Source of the DNA: Bugulina stolonifera
Lineage: Eukaryota > Bryozoa > Gymnolaemata > Cheilostomatida > Bugulidae
Direction of reading: 5' to 3'
Assembly: GCA_935421135.1 (NCBI GenBank)
Contig: OW285188.1
Span: 27,378,433 to 27,442,432 of the forward strand
DNA: 64,000 bases
Part shown: in pieces, positions 12,411 through 26,200 of the stretch
How the letters are laid out: each line of letters begins with the position of its first letter
Numbering within the stretch: the stretch's first letter is position 1
Made by a program: the position numbers and the translations under genes
The notes under the pieces: model-generated
The model's input: only the letters and a program-made list of their open reading frames with translations
Told to the model about the DNA's origin: nothing
Databases searched by the model: none

Positions 12411-15400
12411 TCACAGTGTTTTAACATAGTCATAATACTTGTGTAGAGGAATCTGTGCGACTTGGACACAGAATACCTCATCCCTACCAGACACCAATCT
12501 CTTCAGAGATATGTAGCCTGGCTTCTCACAATTATACTCGGCCAGCCCTAACTCATTCAGTAAGTAATGTCTTTCCTCTACTATCCTTTCACGTGACCGC
12601 AACACCATCGGCCATTCTATGATTTGTTTTATCGGTATATTCATCGTGTTCAGAAGGAAATCTAATCTTTTCTTCAGTCGATCATTTGCTGCAAAATAGT
12701 CATGTCGCTGACGTCAGGTCTAATTTGTGAATCTTTTAAACATTTGTATATAGAACATTTGAAATAAAATCTAGTGTTTAGTGATTTTGTTAAAAAAATG
12801 TTTGATAACTTACATGTGGTCATAACTGAAGGACAGTTGACAACTAACTCTGTAACCTGTTTATTAGTCAGCGAATACACTTCCTTCATTGTGAACGCAA
12901 ACTCCTAGGAAAATAGTGAAAAATGCATCTACATGCGTGTCTGCATTACATGTCCATGTAAGTCTGCATTACAATGTACTTATTACAGATAGATGTATCA
13001 CAAAAACATCAATATACATGTATGCCTATATCAACCTGCTGTACATGTATGCCTATATCAACCTGCTGTACATGTATGCCTGTATCAACCTGCCGCACAT
13101 GTATGCCTATATCAACCTACTGTACATGTATACCTATATCAACCTACTGTACATGTATACCTATATCAACCTACTGTACATGTATACCTATATCAACCTG
13201 CTGTACATGTATACCTATATCAACCTACTGTACATGTATACCTATATCAACCTACTGTACATGTATACCTATATCAACCTACTGTACATGTATACCTATA
13301 TCAACCTACTGTACATGTATACCTATATCAACCTACTGTACATGTATGCCTATATCAACCTGCTGTACATGTATGCCTATATCAACCTACTGTACATGTA
13401 TGCCTATATCAACCTACTGTACATGTATGCCTATATCAACCTGCTGTACATGTATGCCTATATCAACCTGCCGTACATGTATGCCTATATCAACCTGCTG
13501 TACATGTATGCCTGTATCAACCTGCCGTACATGTATGCCTATATCAACCTACTGTACATGTATACCTATATCAACCTGCTGTACATGTATACCTATATCA
13601 ACCTACTGTACATGTATACCTATATCAACCTACTGTACATGTATGCCTATATCAACCTACTGTACATGTATGCCTATATCAACCTACTGTACATGTATAC
13701 CTATATCAACCTACTGTACATGTATGCCTGTATCAACCTGCCGTACATGTATGCCTATATCAACCTACTGTACATGTATACCTATATCAACCTGCTGTAC
13801 ATGTATGCCTATATCAACCTACTGTACATGTATGCCTATATCAACCTACTGTACATGTATGCCTATATCAACCTACTATACATGTATACCTATATCAACC
13901 TACTGTACATGTATGCCTATATCAACCTACTGTACATGTATACCTATATCAACCTGCTGTACATGTATACCTATATCAACCTACTGTACATGTATACCTA
14001 TATCAACCTACTGTACATGTATGCCTATATCAACCTACTGTACATGTATACCTATATCAACCTGCTGTACATGTATACCTATATCAACCTACTGTACATG
14101 TATACCTATATCAACCTACTGTACATGTATGCCTATATCAACCTACTGTACATGTATGCCTATATCAACCTACTGTACATGTATACCTATATCAACCTAC
14201 TGTACATGTATGCCTATATCAACCTACTGTACATGTATACCTATATCAACCTGCTGTACATGTATACCTATATCAACCTACTGTACATGTATACCTATAT
14301 CAACCTACTGTACATGTATGCCTATATCAACCTACTGTACATGTATACCTATATCAACCTGCTGTACATGTATACCTATATCAACCTACTGTACATGTAT
14401 GCCTATATCAACCTACTGTACATGTATGCCTATATCAACCTACTGTACATGTATACCTATATCAACCTGCTGTACATGTATACCTATATCAACCTACTGT
14501 ACATGTATGCCTATATCAACCTACTGTACATGTATGCCTATATCAACCTACTGTACATGTATGCCTATATCAACCTACTATACATGTATACCTATATCAA
14601 CCTACTGTACATGTATGCCTATATCAACCTACTGTACATGTATGCCTATATCAACCTACTGTACATGTATACCTATATCAACCTGCTGTACATGTATACC
14701 TATATCAACCTACTGTACATGTATGCCTATATCAACCTGCCGTACATGTATGCCTATATCAACCTACTGTACATGTATGTCTATATCAACCTATTGTACA
14801 TGTATACCTATATCAACCTACTATACATGTATACCTATATCAACCTACTGTACATGTATGCCTATATCAACCTACTGTACATGTATGCCTATATCAACCT
14901 ACTGTACATGTATACCTATATCAACCTGCTGTACATGTATACCTATATCAACCTACTGTACATGTATACCTATATCAACCTACTGTACATGTATACCTAT
15001 ATCAACCTACTGTACATGTATACCTATATCAACCTACTGTACATGTATACCTATATCAACCTACTGTACATGTATGCCTATATCAACCTGCTGTACATGT
15101 ATGCCTATATCAACCTGCCGTACATGTATACCTATATCAACCTACTGTACATGTATACCTATATCAACCTACTGTACATGTATACCTATATCAACCTACT
15201 GTACATGTATGCCTATATCAACCTGCTGTACATGTATGCCTATATCAACCTGCCGTACATGTATGCCTATATCAACCTGCTGTACATGTATACCTATATC
15301 AACCTGCTGTACATGTATGCCTATATCAACCTACTGTACATGTATACCTATATCAACCTGCCGTACATGTATGCCTATATCAACCTACTGTACATGTATG

Positions 15401-18400
15401 CCTATATCAACCTACTGTACATGTATGCCTATATCAACCTACTATACATGTATACCTATATCAACCTACTGTACATGTATGCCTATATCAACCTACTGTA
15501 CATGTATGCCTATATCAACCTGCTGTACATGTATGCCTATATCAACCTGCTGTACATGTATGCCTATATCAACCTGCTGTACATGTATACCTATATCAAC
15601 CTACTGTACATGTATGCCTATATCAACCTACTGTACATGTATGCCTATATCAACCTACTGTACATGTATGCCTATATCAACCTACTGTACATGTATGTCT
15701 ATAGGGCCATTCCATGGGGACTGATCAAATTTGCGTGCTGGCCCGACTCAGATTCTTTTGAAAATTTGCAGGTTGAAAGAGCACCCTTGAATTAGTGGGA
15801 AACCACCAATTTTCTTTCTATTTGACCCCTTTGGTTACCGCAGCAGCTCGTTGAAAAGTGGGGAAATGTGGTGGGGACAACTCCAAACAGACTTTTTTGA
15901 AATTCCTGAACATTCAAATTATTACTGTGGCCACTGTATGATACTTAGAGCTGTAATTTTTGTTACATAGATACTTTCATATATGTGCTTCAGTTTCACT
16001 ACTCATTCAAGCCTGTATGGTCAACATATTGAAGGTCAGAGGTCACTGAAAACACCTCTCGGAGCTAGTTTGACCCAAATTCACTGAAAATCGACCAAAT
16101 AAACACTGCTGGATTTGATGAAAAGAAGGTTGATATAGAATAACTAAGGATTAGAGGTGCTCAACACAAGGATAAATGAATTTTTAAGAACAAAAAAAAC
16201 TCTCCAAAATGAACTGTATGGTGACAGCAGCTCAAATTCAACATGGCCGTCGTCCGAGTTGGCGTTTTTGGGCGTTATTCAAGGCTAAATCTACTAAACT
16301 TAGTAGTGAAAATTAATGGTGAAAATGTTGCTATATATACAATTAACACCTGTAGATTCCATTTCTGCAATAAAAACTCTGTCTTTTTGGGTCTAAAAGG
16401 CTGAATTCTCAGATTCAAATTTTACATACATTCGCTATAATATAGTGACTATATCGCCAATGCAGTTAATTGGCTATGGCCATAAAGGTCAGTTAAGACT
16501 TAATTTAAGGTGCAATTTGAGACTTGGCCTGGTTATGCAACCTACTTTGTGAAGAAAAATGGGTGAAATCCGTTTTACTAGCCTAAACATGCAGTTTTGT
16601 TAACTTTGCCATTAATCTTCCTTTCAAACGTTTGTTAAATGAGGCAGAATAGCTAAGCTAAGCAGTATTTCCAGGTCAGACTTAACCAAGTATTGTTTAA
16701 TGAAAGGGAAGGGGAAGAAGATGAAGCTCCATAGAACTAAGGCTTCTTTAATCAGTGGGTCAGGTGGTGTTTTAGCCCGGGATTTTTTTTATGGTCACCA
16801 TTAGTTATCAGATTCTAATCAAAAATATACACGCAAAATTATAGTGACAGCCTGCAAACAATAGTTTTGACAAACTTACATAATAATTATATACATGTAC
16901 ATGTATTTAGCTTACAGTTAAACCAGTCTTTACTAATTAGCTTCAAAAATATTTTTGTTCATGATATGTGAATAGTTCCTTTTCCGGTGTATTAGTGTTG
17001 TACAGTATTTATTAGAAGAGATTGAATTTCAGCAGTCCATAGTATAACAATTATTATGGCCAGGTCAATATGGTTGTCTGCACTTAGAAAGGTAAGATCT
17101 GCTCTTCTTTTATTCACTGAGCATAGTTTTTTTCAGATAAGTGGTTTTGTCTTTCGAAGGGTCAAAACTATCTCGATTGAAAATCAAGTTGTCGGTATAA
17201 GGAATGGTAAATTTGGCGAGGTGATGCTAGCAAGTACGTTAAACATTATTACCTTTGGAAACAAGCAAACACTTGTAATATAATTTCAACTTGCTAGGTA
17301 CAACTAAACTAAGTCTCACAAAACCATATTCATATTTTTTATTACTCTGTTGATTAAAAGTTAATGCATGTCACACCACTTACCTTAGTTGTGGTCATTT
17401 ATATAGGACCAAAAAGATATTTTTGGAGCTAATTAGCAAACACCGGTTTAATTGTCAGCTACATGCAAATATATATAAAAAGTGTTAAAAGTTATTGTTC
17501 GAGGCCTGTGGCTATAGATATGCATGTACATGTACATGTATATATTTGATTAGAATTTGATAACTAATGGTGACCCCAAAATTTGTCTTGAGCTAGTTTA
17601 AATAACCTTTAACTCCTCAGCCTTATCCACTGATTAAAGGTGCCTTAGTTCCTTGGAGCATCACTTTCTTCACCTTCTTTTCACTAAACAATACTTGGTA
17701 TAAGTCACACCTTGAAATACTGCTTAGATTAGCTATCTTACCTCATTTAACAAACGTGTGAAAGGACGAGCCATGGTAAAGTTACCAAAACTGCATGTTT
17801 GCGCTATTAAAAAGGATTTCACCGATTTTTCTTCACCAATAAGGTTGTATAACCAGGCCAAGTTGCAAATTGTACCTCAAATTAAGTATTGACTGACTTC
17901 TATGGCCATAGCCAATTAACTGCATGGCCATGTCGTCACTATATTATAGCGAATATATGTAAAATTTGAATCTGAGAATTCAGCCTTTTAGACCCAAAAA
18001 GACAAAGTTTTTATTGCAGAAATGGAATCTACAGGTGTGAATTGTATATATAGCAACATTTTCACCATTAATTTTCACTACTAAGTTTAGTAGATTTAGC
18101 CTTGAATAACGCCCCAAAACGCCAACTTGGACGACGGCCATGTTGAATTTGAGCCGCTGTCGCCATATGGTTTAGCCTGGAAAGTGTTTTTTATTCTCAA
18201 AAGTTCATTTATCCTTGTATTGAGCATCTTCATTACTTAGTTATTGTATATCAACCTTTTTTTCATCAGATCCAGCAGTGTCTATTTGGTCGATTTTAAG
18301 TGAATTTGGGTCAAACTAGCTCCGAGAGGTGTTTTCGGTGACCTCTGACCCTCAATATGTTGACCACACAGGCTTGATTAAGTAATGAAACTGAAGCACA

Positions 18401-20824
18401 TATATAAAAGTATCTATGCAACAAAAATTACAGCTCTAAGTATCATACAGTGGCCACAGTAATAATTTGAATGTTTAGGAATTTCAAAGAATTCAATTTG
18501 GAGTTGTCCCCACCACATTTTCCCACTTTTCAATGAGCTGCTGCCGGAACCACAGGGGTCAAATAGAAAAAAAATTAGTGGTTTCCCACTAATTCAAGGG
18601 TGCTCTTTCTACCTGCAAATTTTTAAAAGAATCCGAGTCGGGCCAGCACGCAAATTTGATCAGTCCCCATGGAATGGCCCTATATCAACCTACTGCACAT
18701 GTATGCCTATATCAACCTACTGTACATGTATGCCTATATCAACCTGCTGTACATGTATACCTATATCAACCTGCTGTACATGTATACCTGTATCAACCTG
18801 CCGTACATGTATGCCTATATCAACCTACTGTACATGTATACCTATATCAACCTACTGTACATGTATGCCTATATCAACCTACTGTACATGTATGCCTATA
18901 TCAACCTGCTGTACATGTATACCTATATCAACCTGCTGTACATGTATACCTGTATCAACCTGCCGTACATGTATGCCTATATCAACCTACTGTACATGTA
19001 TGCCTATATCAACCTACTGTACATGTATGCCTATATCAACCTACTGTACATGTATGCCTATATCAACCTGCTGTACATGTATACCTATATCAACCTACTG
19101 TACATGTATGCCTATATCAACCTACTGTACATGTATACCTATATCAACCTACTGTACATGTATACCTATATCAACCTGCCGTACATGTATGCCTATATCA
19201 ACCTGCTGTACAATGGATACCTTCAGTTTTATTATGTTTGAGAGAATCACTCTTGGAGATCTGCAGGTCACTGCTCTCAATTCATCTCCTAAAAATGAGA
19301 AATGGTAGTTGCCCTTTTATCTACTTCTATCATTGGTTATGCAATGATGGCTGCCAGACATAAGGAGAATATTAGGTACTACAGCTGTCGGGCTGGGAAA
19401 ACTCTTAGAACATAGTAGCTCATCTAGACACAAGTGTTAGCAAGTGGCAAAAGTTATTTACTTTGCTACAGGCTCATATGACTTATCCTACACAAATAAC
19501 AAATATCTAAAATTCATGATTAGTATAACATGTATATTGCTAGGAACAATCCAAGAACAGAATAAAGAGCGCTGTTTCACCAGGTGTAGGTCTACTACAG
19601 TGTCGAAGATATAAGCTTGTTTACTCAATGGGCATAGTACACCTTGTGTTACTTGGTGGCATATATATATATATCAGCATAGAAATAAGCAACCGCTGGT
19701 ACCTCCATACCTTGTAGTTCAAACAGCTGTTGAATGGCTCCTAGCCTAGCGTCAACCTCTGAGATATCCTCTAGTAGCCACTTAGGACATCGATTCACAA
19801 TCGCATTTATTTGTTCTCTCTGAAAGTTTTTACTGCTTAAATAAACCAGACGCTCTTTTATGGTTTCTGCAGGTTCACCCAATATAAATGGGCATTTGTT
19901 GATCAGTGCTCCAATATCTTTTATTCCCAAATCTTGTAGGAGTGTCACTATTTCTAACAAAAATGAATGCCATTTGAAATGTCTTGCACTGTTTACTCAG
20001 CAACATGGACTTTTGAAGACTATACAATAGATTGCTAAATATCACATTAATCTCTGTTATTGTGTTTGTTCACAGGGTTAGACAGCTAGATGCTGCAGAG
20101 CCTCGTGTTCAAATCCAAGTCAGGGGAAAGTTGAAGAACTGAATCCTTGGCTGCTCACAAAATATCTTTGGGCCTTTGCTACTAAAACTTTATGACATAT
20201 TTTTTACATGTACTTGCATGTACATATATCATTGAATCCTTTCTAATCATCTTCAAAATGTTACCTACCATGGATGTGAGGATAGTAGACTAACTCTGCT
20301 AGCAGATCTGCAGCCCCTTCATGTTTCTCCACATCTGTGAATAATACTCCTAAGGCAACAAGCCTTTGCAGATCTGGTGAAGACTGTACAAGGTCAGCTA
20401 AAGTGGTGGCAGCAGGGTGGTAGAGTCTATTTTCCACCATTTTCTTCACTCTGAACACACGAGAACTTGGAAGCACTTTTCTTAACTGCTTGTAGGCATT
20501 GGATTCATCCTCTCTTAGTTCACTATCAACTTTAATATCAATTGTCTGTGAAGCAACACTCCTTCTAGCTATGTGAACCTGTTGAGGAGAAAATACAGGT
20601 TAACATTACTCATTTACCCGCCTATATTATGTACATGTATCTCCATAGCCTCTATTAAGACATTAGCCCGAGTATGGAGGTTCTCTAGTGTAGTATAGTT
20701 AGACTACATTACATCCACAATTAATGTTGAATGTAGACAGAACAGCAGAAGTAAAGTCTACGAAGATTCAACTCACCACTTCCTTTCTGAGACCTATTGT
20801 ACAAGTTACTAGTTTCCGAAACAT
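12411..20824 (-). CDS. MTERF3: Mitochondrial transcription termination factor 3 homolog, six exons
   Basis: mTERF-family factor; in animals MTERF3 acts in mitochondria on transcription and ribosome assembly. Exons on the minus strand: 20824-20777, 20578-20269, 19953-19711, 19288-19221, 12904-12814, 12688-12411. They total 1038 nt, 345 residues, with all phases closing. The N-terminus (MFRKLVTCTIGLRKEV, then HIARRS) is basic and acid-free like a mitochondrial presequence. Repeated mTERF helices include QRLVALGVLFTDVEKH, LQDLGIKDIGALINKCP, RLVYLSSKNFQREQINAI, VTCRSPRVIL and VTELVVNCPSVM. The C-terminal block LGLAEYNCEKPGYISLKRLV and DEVFCVQVA, ending VKTL, is characteristic of MTERF3. Exon 4 (22 codons) is easily missed. 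Intron 4 is 6.3 kb, filled by a 27-bp satellite and a transposon. The start ATG lies in an exon of 16 codons with a GTGAGT donor. Confidence 0.93.
13008..15703. repeat. 27-bp satellite, major block (about 100 copies)
   Basis: Unit TGTACATGTATGCCTATATC plus AACCTAC, with A/G variation in TAT[AG]CC and T/C in CTGC/CTAC. All three + frames are open only because 27 is a multiple of three and the unit has no stop. The frames (903-959 codons) are therefore artefacts. The block lies in MTERF3 intron 4 and continues at 18681 after the inserted transposon. Confidence 0.97.
15704..18680. mobile_element. Foldback DNA transposon with about 1.1-kb inverted repeats, inserted in the satellite
   Basis: The termini GGGCCATTCCATGGGGACTG (15704) and its inverse (ending 18680) open inverted arms of about 1.1 kb (to about 16830, and from about 17545). 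The arms are diverged but clearly collinear. The flanks are TATA at 15700-15703 and TATA at 18681-18684. Removing the element and one TATA restores an intact 27-bp unit, which proves insertion into the satellite with a 4-bp target-site duplication. The middle (about 700 bp) has a 75-codon frame at 17056-17283 that I do not recognise and no visible transposase, so it is probably non-autonomous. Superfamily not assigned. Confidence 0.9.
18681..19220. repeat. 27-bp satellite, minor block running into the MTERF3 exon 4 donor
   Basis: About 20 further units of the same satellite, separated from the major block by the transposon. At the right end the first unit on the gene strand starts at the exon 4 donor (GTATCC at 19220). 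It matches later units (GTATAC or GCATAC start, GATATAG end) almost base for base, so the array begins at the splice junction. Confidence 0.92.
20070..20140 (+). mobile_element. tRNA-like SINE fragment, tentative
   Basis: B-box-like GTGTTCAAATCC at 20105-20116 follows a tRNA-like stretch (CAGCTAGATGCTGCAGAGCC). It sits in MTERF3 intron 2. The A box is weak, so this is only a candidate. Confidence 0.25.
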
Positions 20825-21849
20825 ATTGTTCTATTCAGGATTAAAACCTACAATAGAGTGTAATAAAATTATTTTCACAACATTACAAGACACCTTGTTG
20901 TTTCGTCAGCTCAACAGAAATGAGCAACTAAAAGATACAATATGCAAACTTTGTTTATGTTAGGAATTTTAGAATTTGCCACTAAGCAGTCCGGGACTCA
21001 ATTTCACATCCATGAAAGTGACACACAGTTGCGGTAGAGAACTTGTCCATTAGTGCTTTAGCCATGACCCAGTTCACTGCCTACTAGGGTTTCATGATCA
21101 CTAGTTCTAGTCCTCACTACCCAAGGTTCAATGGCATTAAACAGAGCTAATGTACTGGTATATTAGTCATTAGTCACTCGCATACATCCAGATCCTTCTG
21201 ATCAGAATGCAATATACTCTAGCCGAAATACAGAGGCCCCTGACTTGTACTAGCAACCACCTCATCCCAGATGCTGTTTGGGCTGATGCTCTTAAAGGTT
21301 GTCGGACTTGAAGAAGCAGGCCCTGATAAAGCTCAAGGAAGGAGACAATGTAGTAGCCAGAACTACTAGGGAGAGCACCTAGACACCAACCACTGAGTTG
21401 TAGGAACCCATGAAAGCTCAAGATCATAGTACATGCTTGTCAATGGCCTCAAAGACATCATGCTGGTCAGTCATGAGACCAAGAAGTCCCAGTCAATTCA
21501 GTCAATACTATTTGAAATAGGTAAGCCTGAAGCAAAGTCGACCTGTGACTTGACTTGTCAAGTCGAAGGATGTAATAAAATCATTATTATATTTCACTAT
21601 AACCCCGGAACAGAACGCTAATATGAAAAACGGGCACACAATGGAAGCCTATAGGTAGCCATGAAAATAACAAAAATCCAATTCTTACCTCAATGAACTT
21701 AGGACACTATAACGCCACGCAAAAATAAAGGACATATGTTTAAGATAAAGGAAAAACCTGTGGTTGTACAGGTTTCCAGCATTTTTCAGGTTTCAGATTG
21801 GGATTGTGGAGGTGCTATCGTTAGATCTCGCATGGTTCTTGGTAGAAAA
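20825..21849. other. Intergenic, upstream of MTERF3
   Basis: It should contain the MTERF3 promoter. Apart from the SINE-like piece, no feature could be fixed. A stretch at about 21230-21430 has fairly open frames but no recognisable protein. Confidence 0.45.
21040..21135 (+). mobile_element. tRNA-like SINE fragment, tentative
   Basis: CTAGTTCTAGTCCTCACTAC resembles a polymerase III B box with T-stem context, preceded by TTAGTGCTTTAGCCATGACC as a possible A-box side. It lies upstream of MTERF3. Limits uncertain. Confidence 0.25.
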
Positions 21850-23228
21850 CTATTCTGATAAATATGTGATGCATGTACATGTATATTGGTAGGTTTTCCT
21901 CTTTACACAGCTCTTGTTAGCACAAACAATTGACATCTGTTGTTCATGATATGTGGAGAATAGGGCTACATGTTTGTCTTCTTGTGAGAGAATTCTTATT
22001 AGAAGAGTCTGTGATTGTTTTCTCCTGTCTTTTAATGTTTTGTAGTCCAAGATCAGTACGTCTTTTTGAGACGCTATGCTGTCCTTTGATGTGCTTTATA
22101 AACCTGATCGTTTTTTTGTATATGTTCCACCTCAATGTTTGTAGTAGTTTCTGCTGGGTCCCACAACATACTCAAGAATGGGACAGCAGAGGCTTGTCTA
22201 TGCTACTAGTAGTATTGCATGTTCAGGAGCATCTTGGAACGTATATTTAATACATCCCAATGTCTTATTCACAGTGTTGAATTTATTGGATATACATGTA
22301 TGTTTGTTGCACTTCAGTTTTGCTTGTATTACTATGCCAAGATAATTTGCCTCATCTACACAAACTAGTGGCTGGCCACCAATTGAGTAGAGTCTGTTTC
22401 TCTTATTAATCACTACGACTTCACATTTTGCAGTGTCAAAAAGCATTTTATTTGTGGTAGACCAGTAATATAGAGAGTTGATGTTCTTCTGAAAGTCTTC
22501 TTCATCATTGACAAGGCTATTCAGAAGAGTATCATCAGCATAGAGGCTAACATTGCATGCAACGCAGTCAGGTAGATCGTTGATGTACAGAAGAAATAAT
22601 GTGGGTCCCAGTACAGATCAATGGGGAATACCAGATGTTACGTCTAACTGTGTGGACTCGACATCCTTTACAGCTACCCATTGGCTCCAACTAGCAAGAA
22701 AGTCTTGGATCCAGTTGGCAATGTTCGTTTAATGTTCGGAATGCTTCTTACTTTCTTCACGAGTAGTTTGTGGGGTATCCTATCAAAAGATTTTGAAAGT
22801 AAAGTCGAGTAGCCTATTACAGCATGAACTGTTGAAGAGCTGTCTGCTGCTTTTACTAGATCATGATATTTTGGACAGAGTGAGAGTTACGTTTGACAGG
22901 GCAATCCTCTTCTAATGTCATGTTGCCTGTTGTGTAGCACTGTGTCAAGGGTGGCATTGAGACAATGTAGTACTATATGTTCCATCATTTGGAAAGCTAC
23001 CGAGTGAGATTGATCGGTAGTTACTGGCCTCACCCCTAGCTCCTTTTTATGGATAGAAGTTATTGTGGCAGATTTCCAGGCGGTTGGTAGCTTGCTAGAA
23101 TTTAAGGAGGCTTAAAATATGTGTTCTAGGCATTGTTGTTATAGCTGGGTGCACAAGTAATTCACATTTTTTTATATTGTCAGGTCCAGGTGACTTGTTG
23201 TTTTTCAGGTCATGAGATGACACCATCT
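21850..23228 (-). pseudogene. Degenerate LINE reverse transcriptase
   Basis: Minus-strand pieces in order: LKNNKSPGPDNI (23.2 kb); a palm region in which the usual GxPQGS block reads GIPH then stop; GPTLFLLYINDLPDCV; the catalytic YADD box inside LYADDTLL; IGGQPLVCVDEANYLGIVI; and a C-terminal part in shifted frames (KTLKDRRKQSQTLLIRIL). Stops and frameshifts break it throughout. The sequence differs enough from the neighbour at 23487-26183 to be another LINE family. Confidence 0.8.
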
Positions 23229-23299
23229 TTTTTTTTTTTTTTTTTTTAAGTTTTCCCACTGAGACCGTCAGGAAACGGAAGAGATGTGGGAACACAATA

Positions 23300-26200
23300 T
23301 GGATGTTTTTTTTTTCCTCTTTCTCTCTTTTTCGATAACTTTTATTCCCTTTTATATATAATTTATCATGTTGAATATTTTTTTTGTTATATTTTTTATA
23401 TGTGCTTTAGAATAGTATTTATATATTTTTTATTATTTATCATGTCATACAACAACAAAAAAGAAAAGAAAAAAAAAAACTATTTATCAGCTCTCAAGAC
23501 GCATATCACGTATGGTTTTTGGCCAGAAGGAGTAATAAAATTGACTAGTTTTTATGTATGGTGTGTAGGTGTTTTGACATTGTCTCGTATTATACTTATT
23601 GAGGTAATTGTAATCGAAAGGTGGTTCAATCCCCTCAGTAATACAACGATGGAACAGTTTTAGTCTGGCCTTTTTTCGCCTTTCAGTTAAGGATTCTATT
23701 TGGGTGTGTTCTCTTATGTTTGTGAAACTTACTTGCCCTTTTATTCTGAAAATAAATCTTAATGCTTGATTTTGTATTTTTTCAAGTTGTTTTATGTATT
23801 TCCTTTGGTGTGGGTCCCATATCTGGGATGCATATTCCAAATGAGGTCGTACTATTGCGAAATATGCTGTTTTTCGAGTCTTGGTGTCTGCAGTTTTTAA
23901 GACTCTTCTTAGTAGACCTAGTTTTTGGGTTGCAGCAGTTACCATTTTGGAAATTTGCGAATCCCATTTCAAGTTATTTTGGAGGCACACACCTAGGTAG
24001 GAATGAGATGTTACTCGCTCTATTGCTTTGTTGTCAAAAGAATATTGTGATTGATGATCTGAACCAACCTGTAAAAAGAAGCATTTGGAAAAATTGAATG
24101 ACATTTGCCATTCAGACGACCATTTCTGGAGAGCTTTCAAATCCTCTTGCAAAATTTGTTTATCTTCACTGGTGTTATATATAATAGCATCATCTGCAAA
24201 TAGTCTGCAGTGTGATTGAATTTGTTGTGGAAGGTCATTTATATAAATTAAAAATAAAAGAGGGCCCAAAACGGAACCCTGTGGAACCCCAGACACAACT
24301 GGTTTCCTAGTCGACTGCGTGTCTTCGATTACCACATATTGTTCTCTACTGTAAAGAAACTCCGCTAGCCATGAATAAATTAGGCTATTAAAACCAATGC
24401 TTCTAATCTTGTACAATAACTTTCTGTGATTGACAGAGTCGAAAGCTTTAGAAAAATTTAAGATAATTAGATCTACTGTTTTACCAGTGTCACGCAGGTA
24501 GGAAATATGGCCAAGTGTGTGGGCCAACTGGGTTTCACATGATCTTCCAGCTCTAAAACCATGTTGGCTATCAGTGAAATAATTCAAGTCCTTTAGTATG
24601 TTATTTATATGTGATGATAATATATGTTCAAAAAGTTTACATAATAGGCAAGTAAGTGATATAGGACGATAATAGCTGACAGATTGCGTGCTTCCTTTCT
24701 TATGAATTGGAATGACTTTAGCTACTTTCCATATAGATGGAAGAGTGGAAGTCTTTAAAGAGTAACAAAAAATTTCGGATGCAGACGTATAAATTATTGA
24801 AGAAAAAGTTTTTAACATTTTCCCTGTTAATTCGTCTGGACCGCAAGACTTTGCACAATCGATCTCTTTCAACAACTTTAAAACTCCGTTTTTGTCAACC
24901 TGAAGAGGTTCTGCAGCACGTCCTTGTGGAGAAAAATTTATTATAGGACAAAATCTATTGTCGTCTATTGTAAAGACTGATTCAAAAAACTCATTAAATA
25001 CAGTTGCTTTTTGCTCTGATGTTTCTGCCATGACATTATTATGTTTCAGCTTAGGAATCAAGTTAGAGTCATTACTTCTACATTGCCGCAGATATTTGTA
25101 GAAGGGTTTAGAATTGCCTGTGTGTAGGGGTTTATATAAGAGTTTATTTAAATAGCTCTTTTTAGCAGACTTGACGGCTTTTTTGTTTGCTCGCCGGAGT
25201 TTGCTATATCTGGATTTAATATAAGTGGATGGACAAGTCTTCATTTGGTTGTAAAGATGCTTTTGTTTTTTTAAAGCTTTCTCTAATGTATTATTCATCC
25301 AAGGAGAATTCTGTTGGTTGGTACAAATCAATCTAGTTGGAACACATGCATCTCTTAACAGTAAAACACCTTCTTGAAATTTGTCATATACCACATCAAT
25401 GGGCATCTGATCGTTTATTAGGCGGTTGATTTCTGTTTGGAAAGGTTCAAAAATTTGAGTAGCGCTATTTAAGTCCGCATTTTCATAAATGTAAATAAGT
25501 TTTGTAGGTTTTTCACTTGATTTGATGGAAAGATTTAGAGATATAGTAATATGTGAATGATCACTTAAAGTAGGTGGCTGCACAACAATCTGGTCAATGA
25601 TGGAAGTACTACTTAATACTAGATCTAGAATGTTACCTTTTATATGAGTAGGTTCAAATACATGTTGTTGCAAGTCTAGAGAGCAAATTTTAGCAATGAA
25701 TGGGTCATACAGTGATTTATTTCCAGAATGTGTGTTATCCTCCCACAAGATTGCAGGGAAATTGAAATCACCACAGACCACTAGTGAAGCGTTTGTTTTC
25801 AAAGAGATGTTGCACACCTCCTGTAACAAATCGGGGATTAAAGCAGAGTCATGATTACCTGGAGGCCTATATACATTCAGTAGTATAAATTGAGCATTTT
25901 TTAAAGTAATATTGAGACAAAGGGCTTCAGCCATGGATTCTACTTGTATTATGGTAGATATTAAGGAGTTATGCACATACACAGCAACCCCTCCTCCTTT
26001 TATATTTCTGTCATTCCTATACAACGAAAAACCTGGTATTTTTAATTCACCACTTTGAATATGGTTGTCTAGCATAGTTTCAGTCAAACAGATAATCTTT
26101 ATGTTAGGGTTAGAAGCTAATTCCCAGTGAATATCCGTGACTTTGTTTCTTAGTGATCTAATATTTACATAAAACATTTCCATTTTTTTTAGGTTTATGT

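Noticed and set aside
13008..15703. CRISPR-like array
   Set aside because: Repeats are directly adjacent with no unique spacers, in an animal intron.
12916..15795. Open frames of 903-959 codons on the + strand
   Set aside because: They are the 27-bp satellite translated in all three frames; the unit length is a multiple of three and it has no stop. The DNA is an intron of MTERF3 on the other strand.
15704..18680. Inverted duplication as an assembly artefact
   Set aside because: The two arms differ by many substitutions and small indels, and TATA duplications flank the element, which fits a transposon and not a mirrored assembly error.
18656..19363. Open frames of 190-235 codons on the + strand
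   Set aside because: Same satellite, second block; part of it overlaps MTERF3 exon 4 on the other strand.
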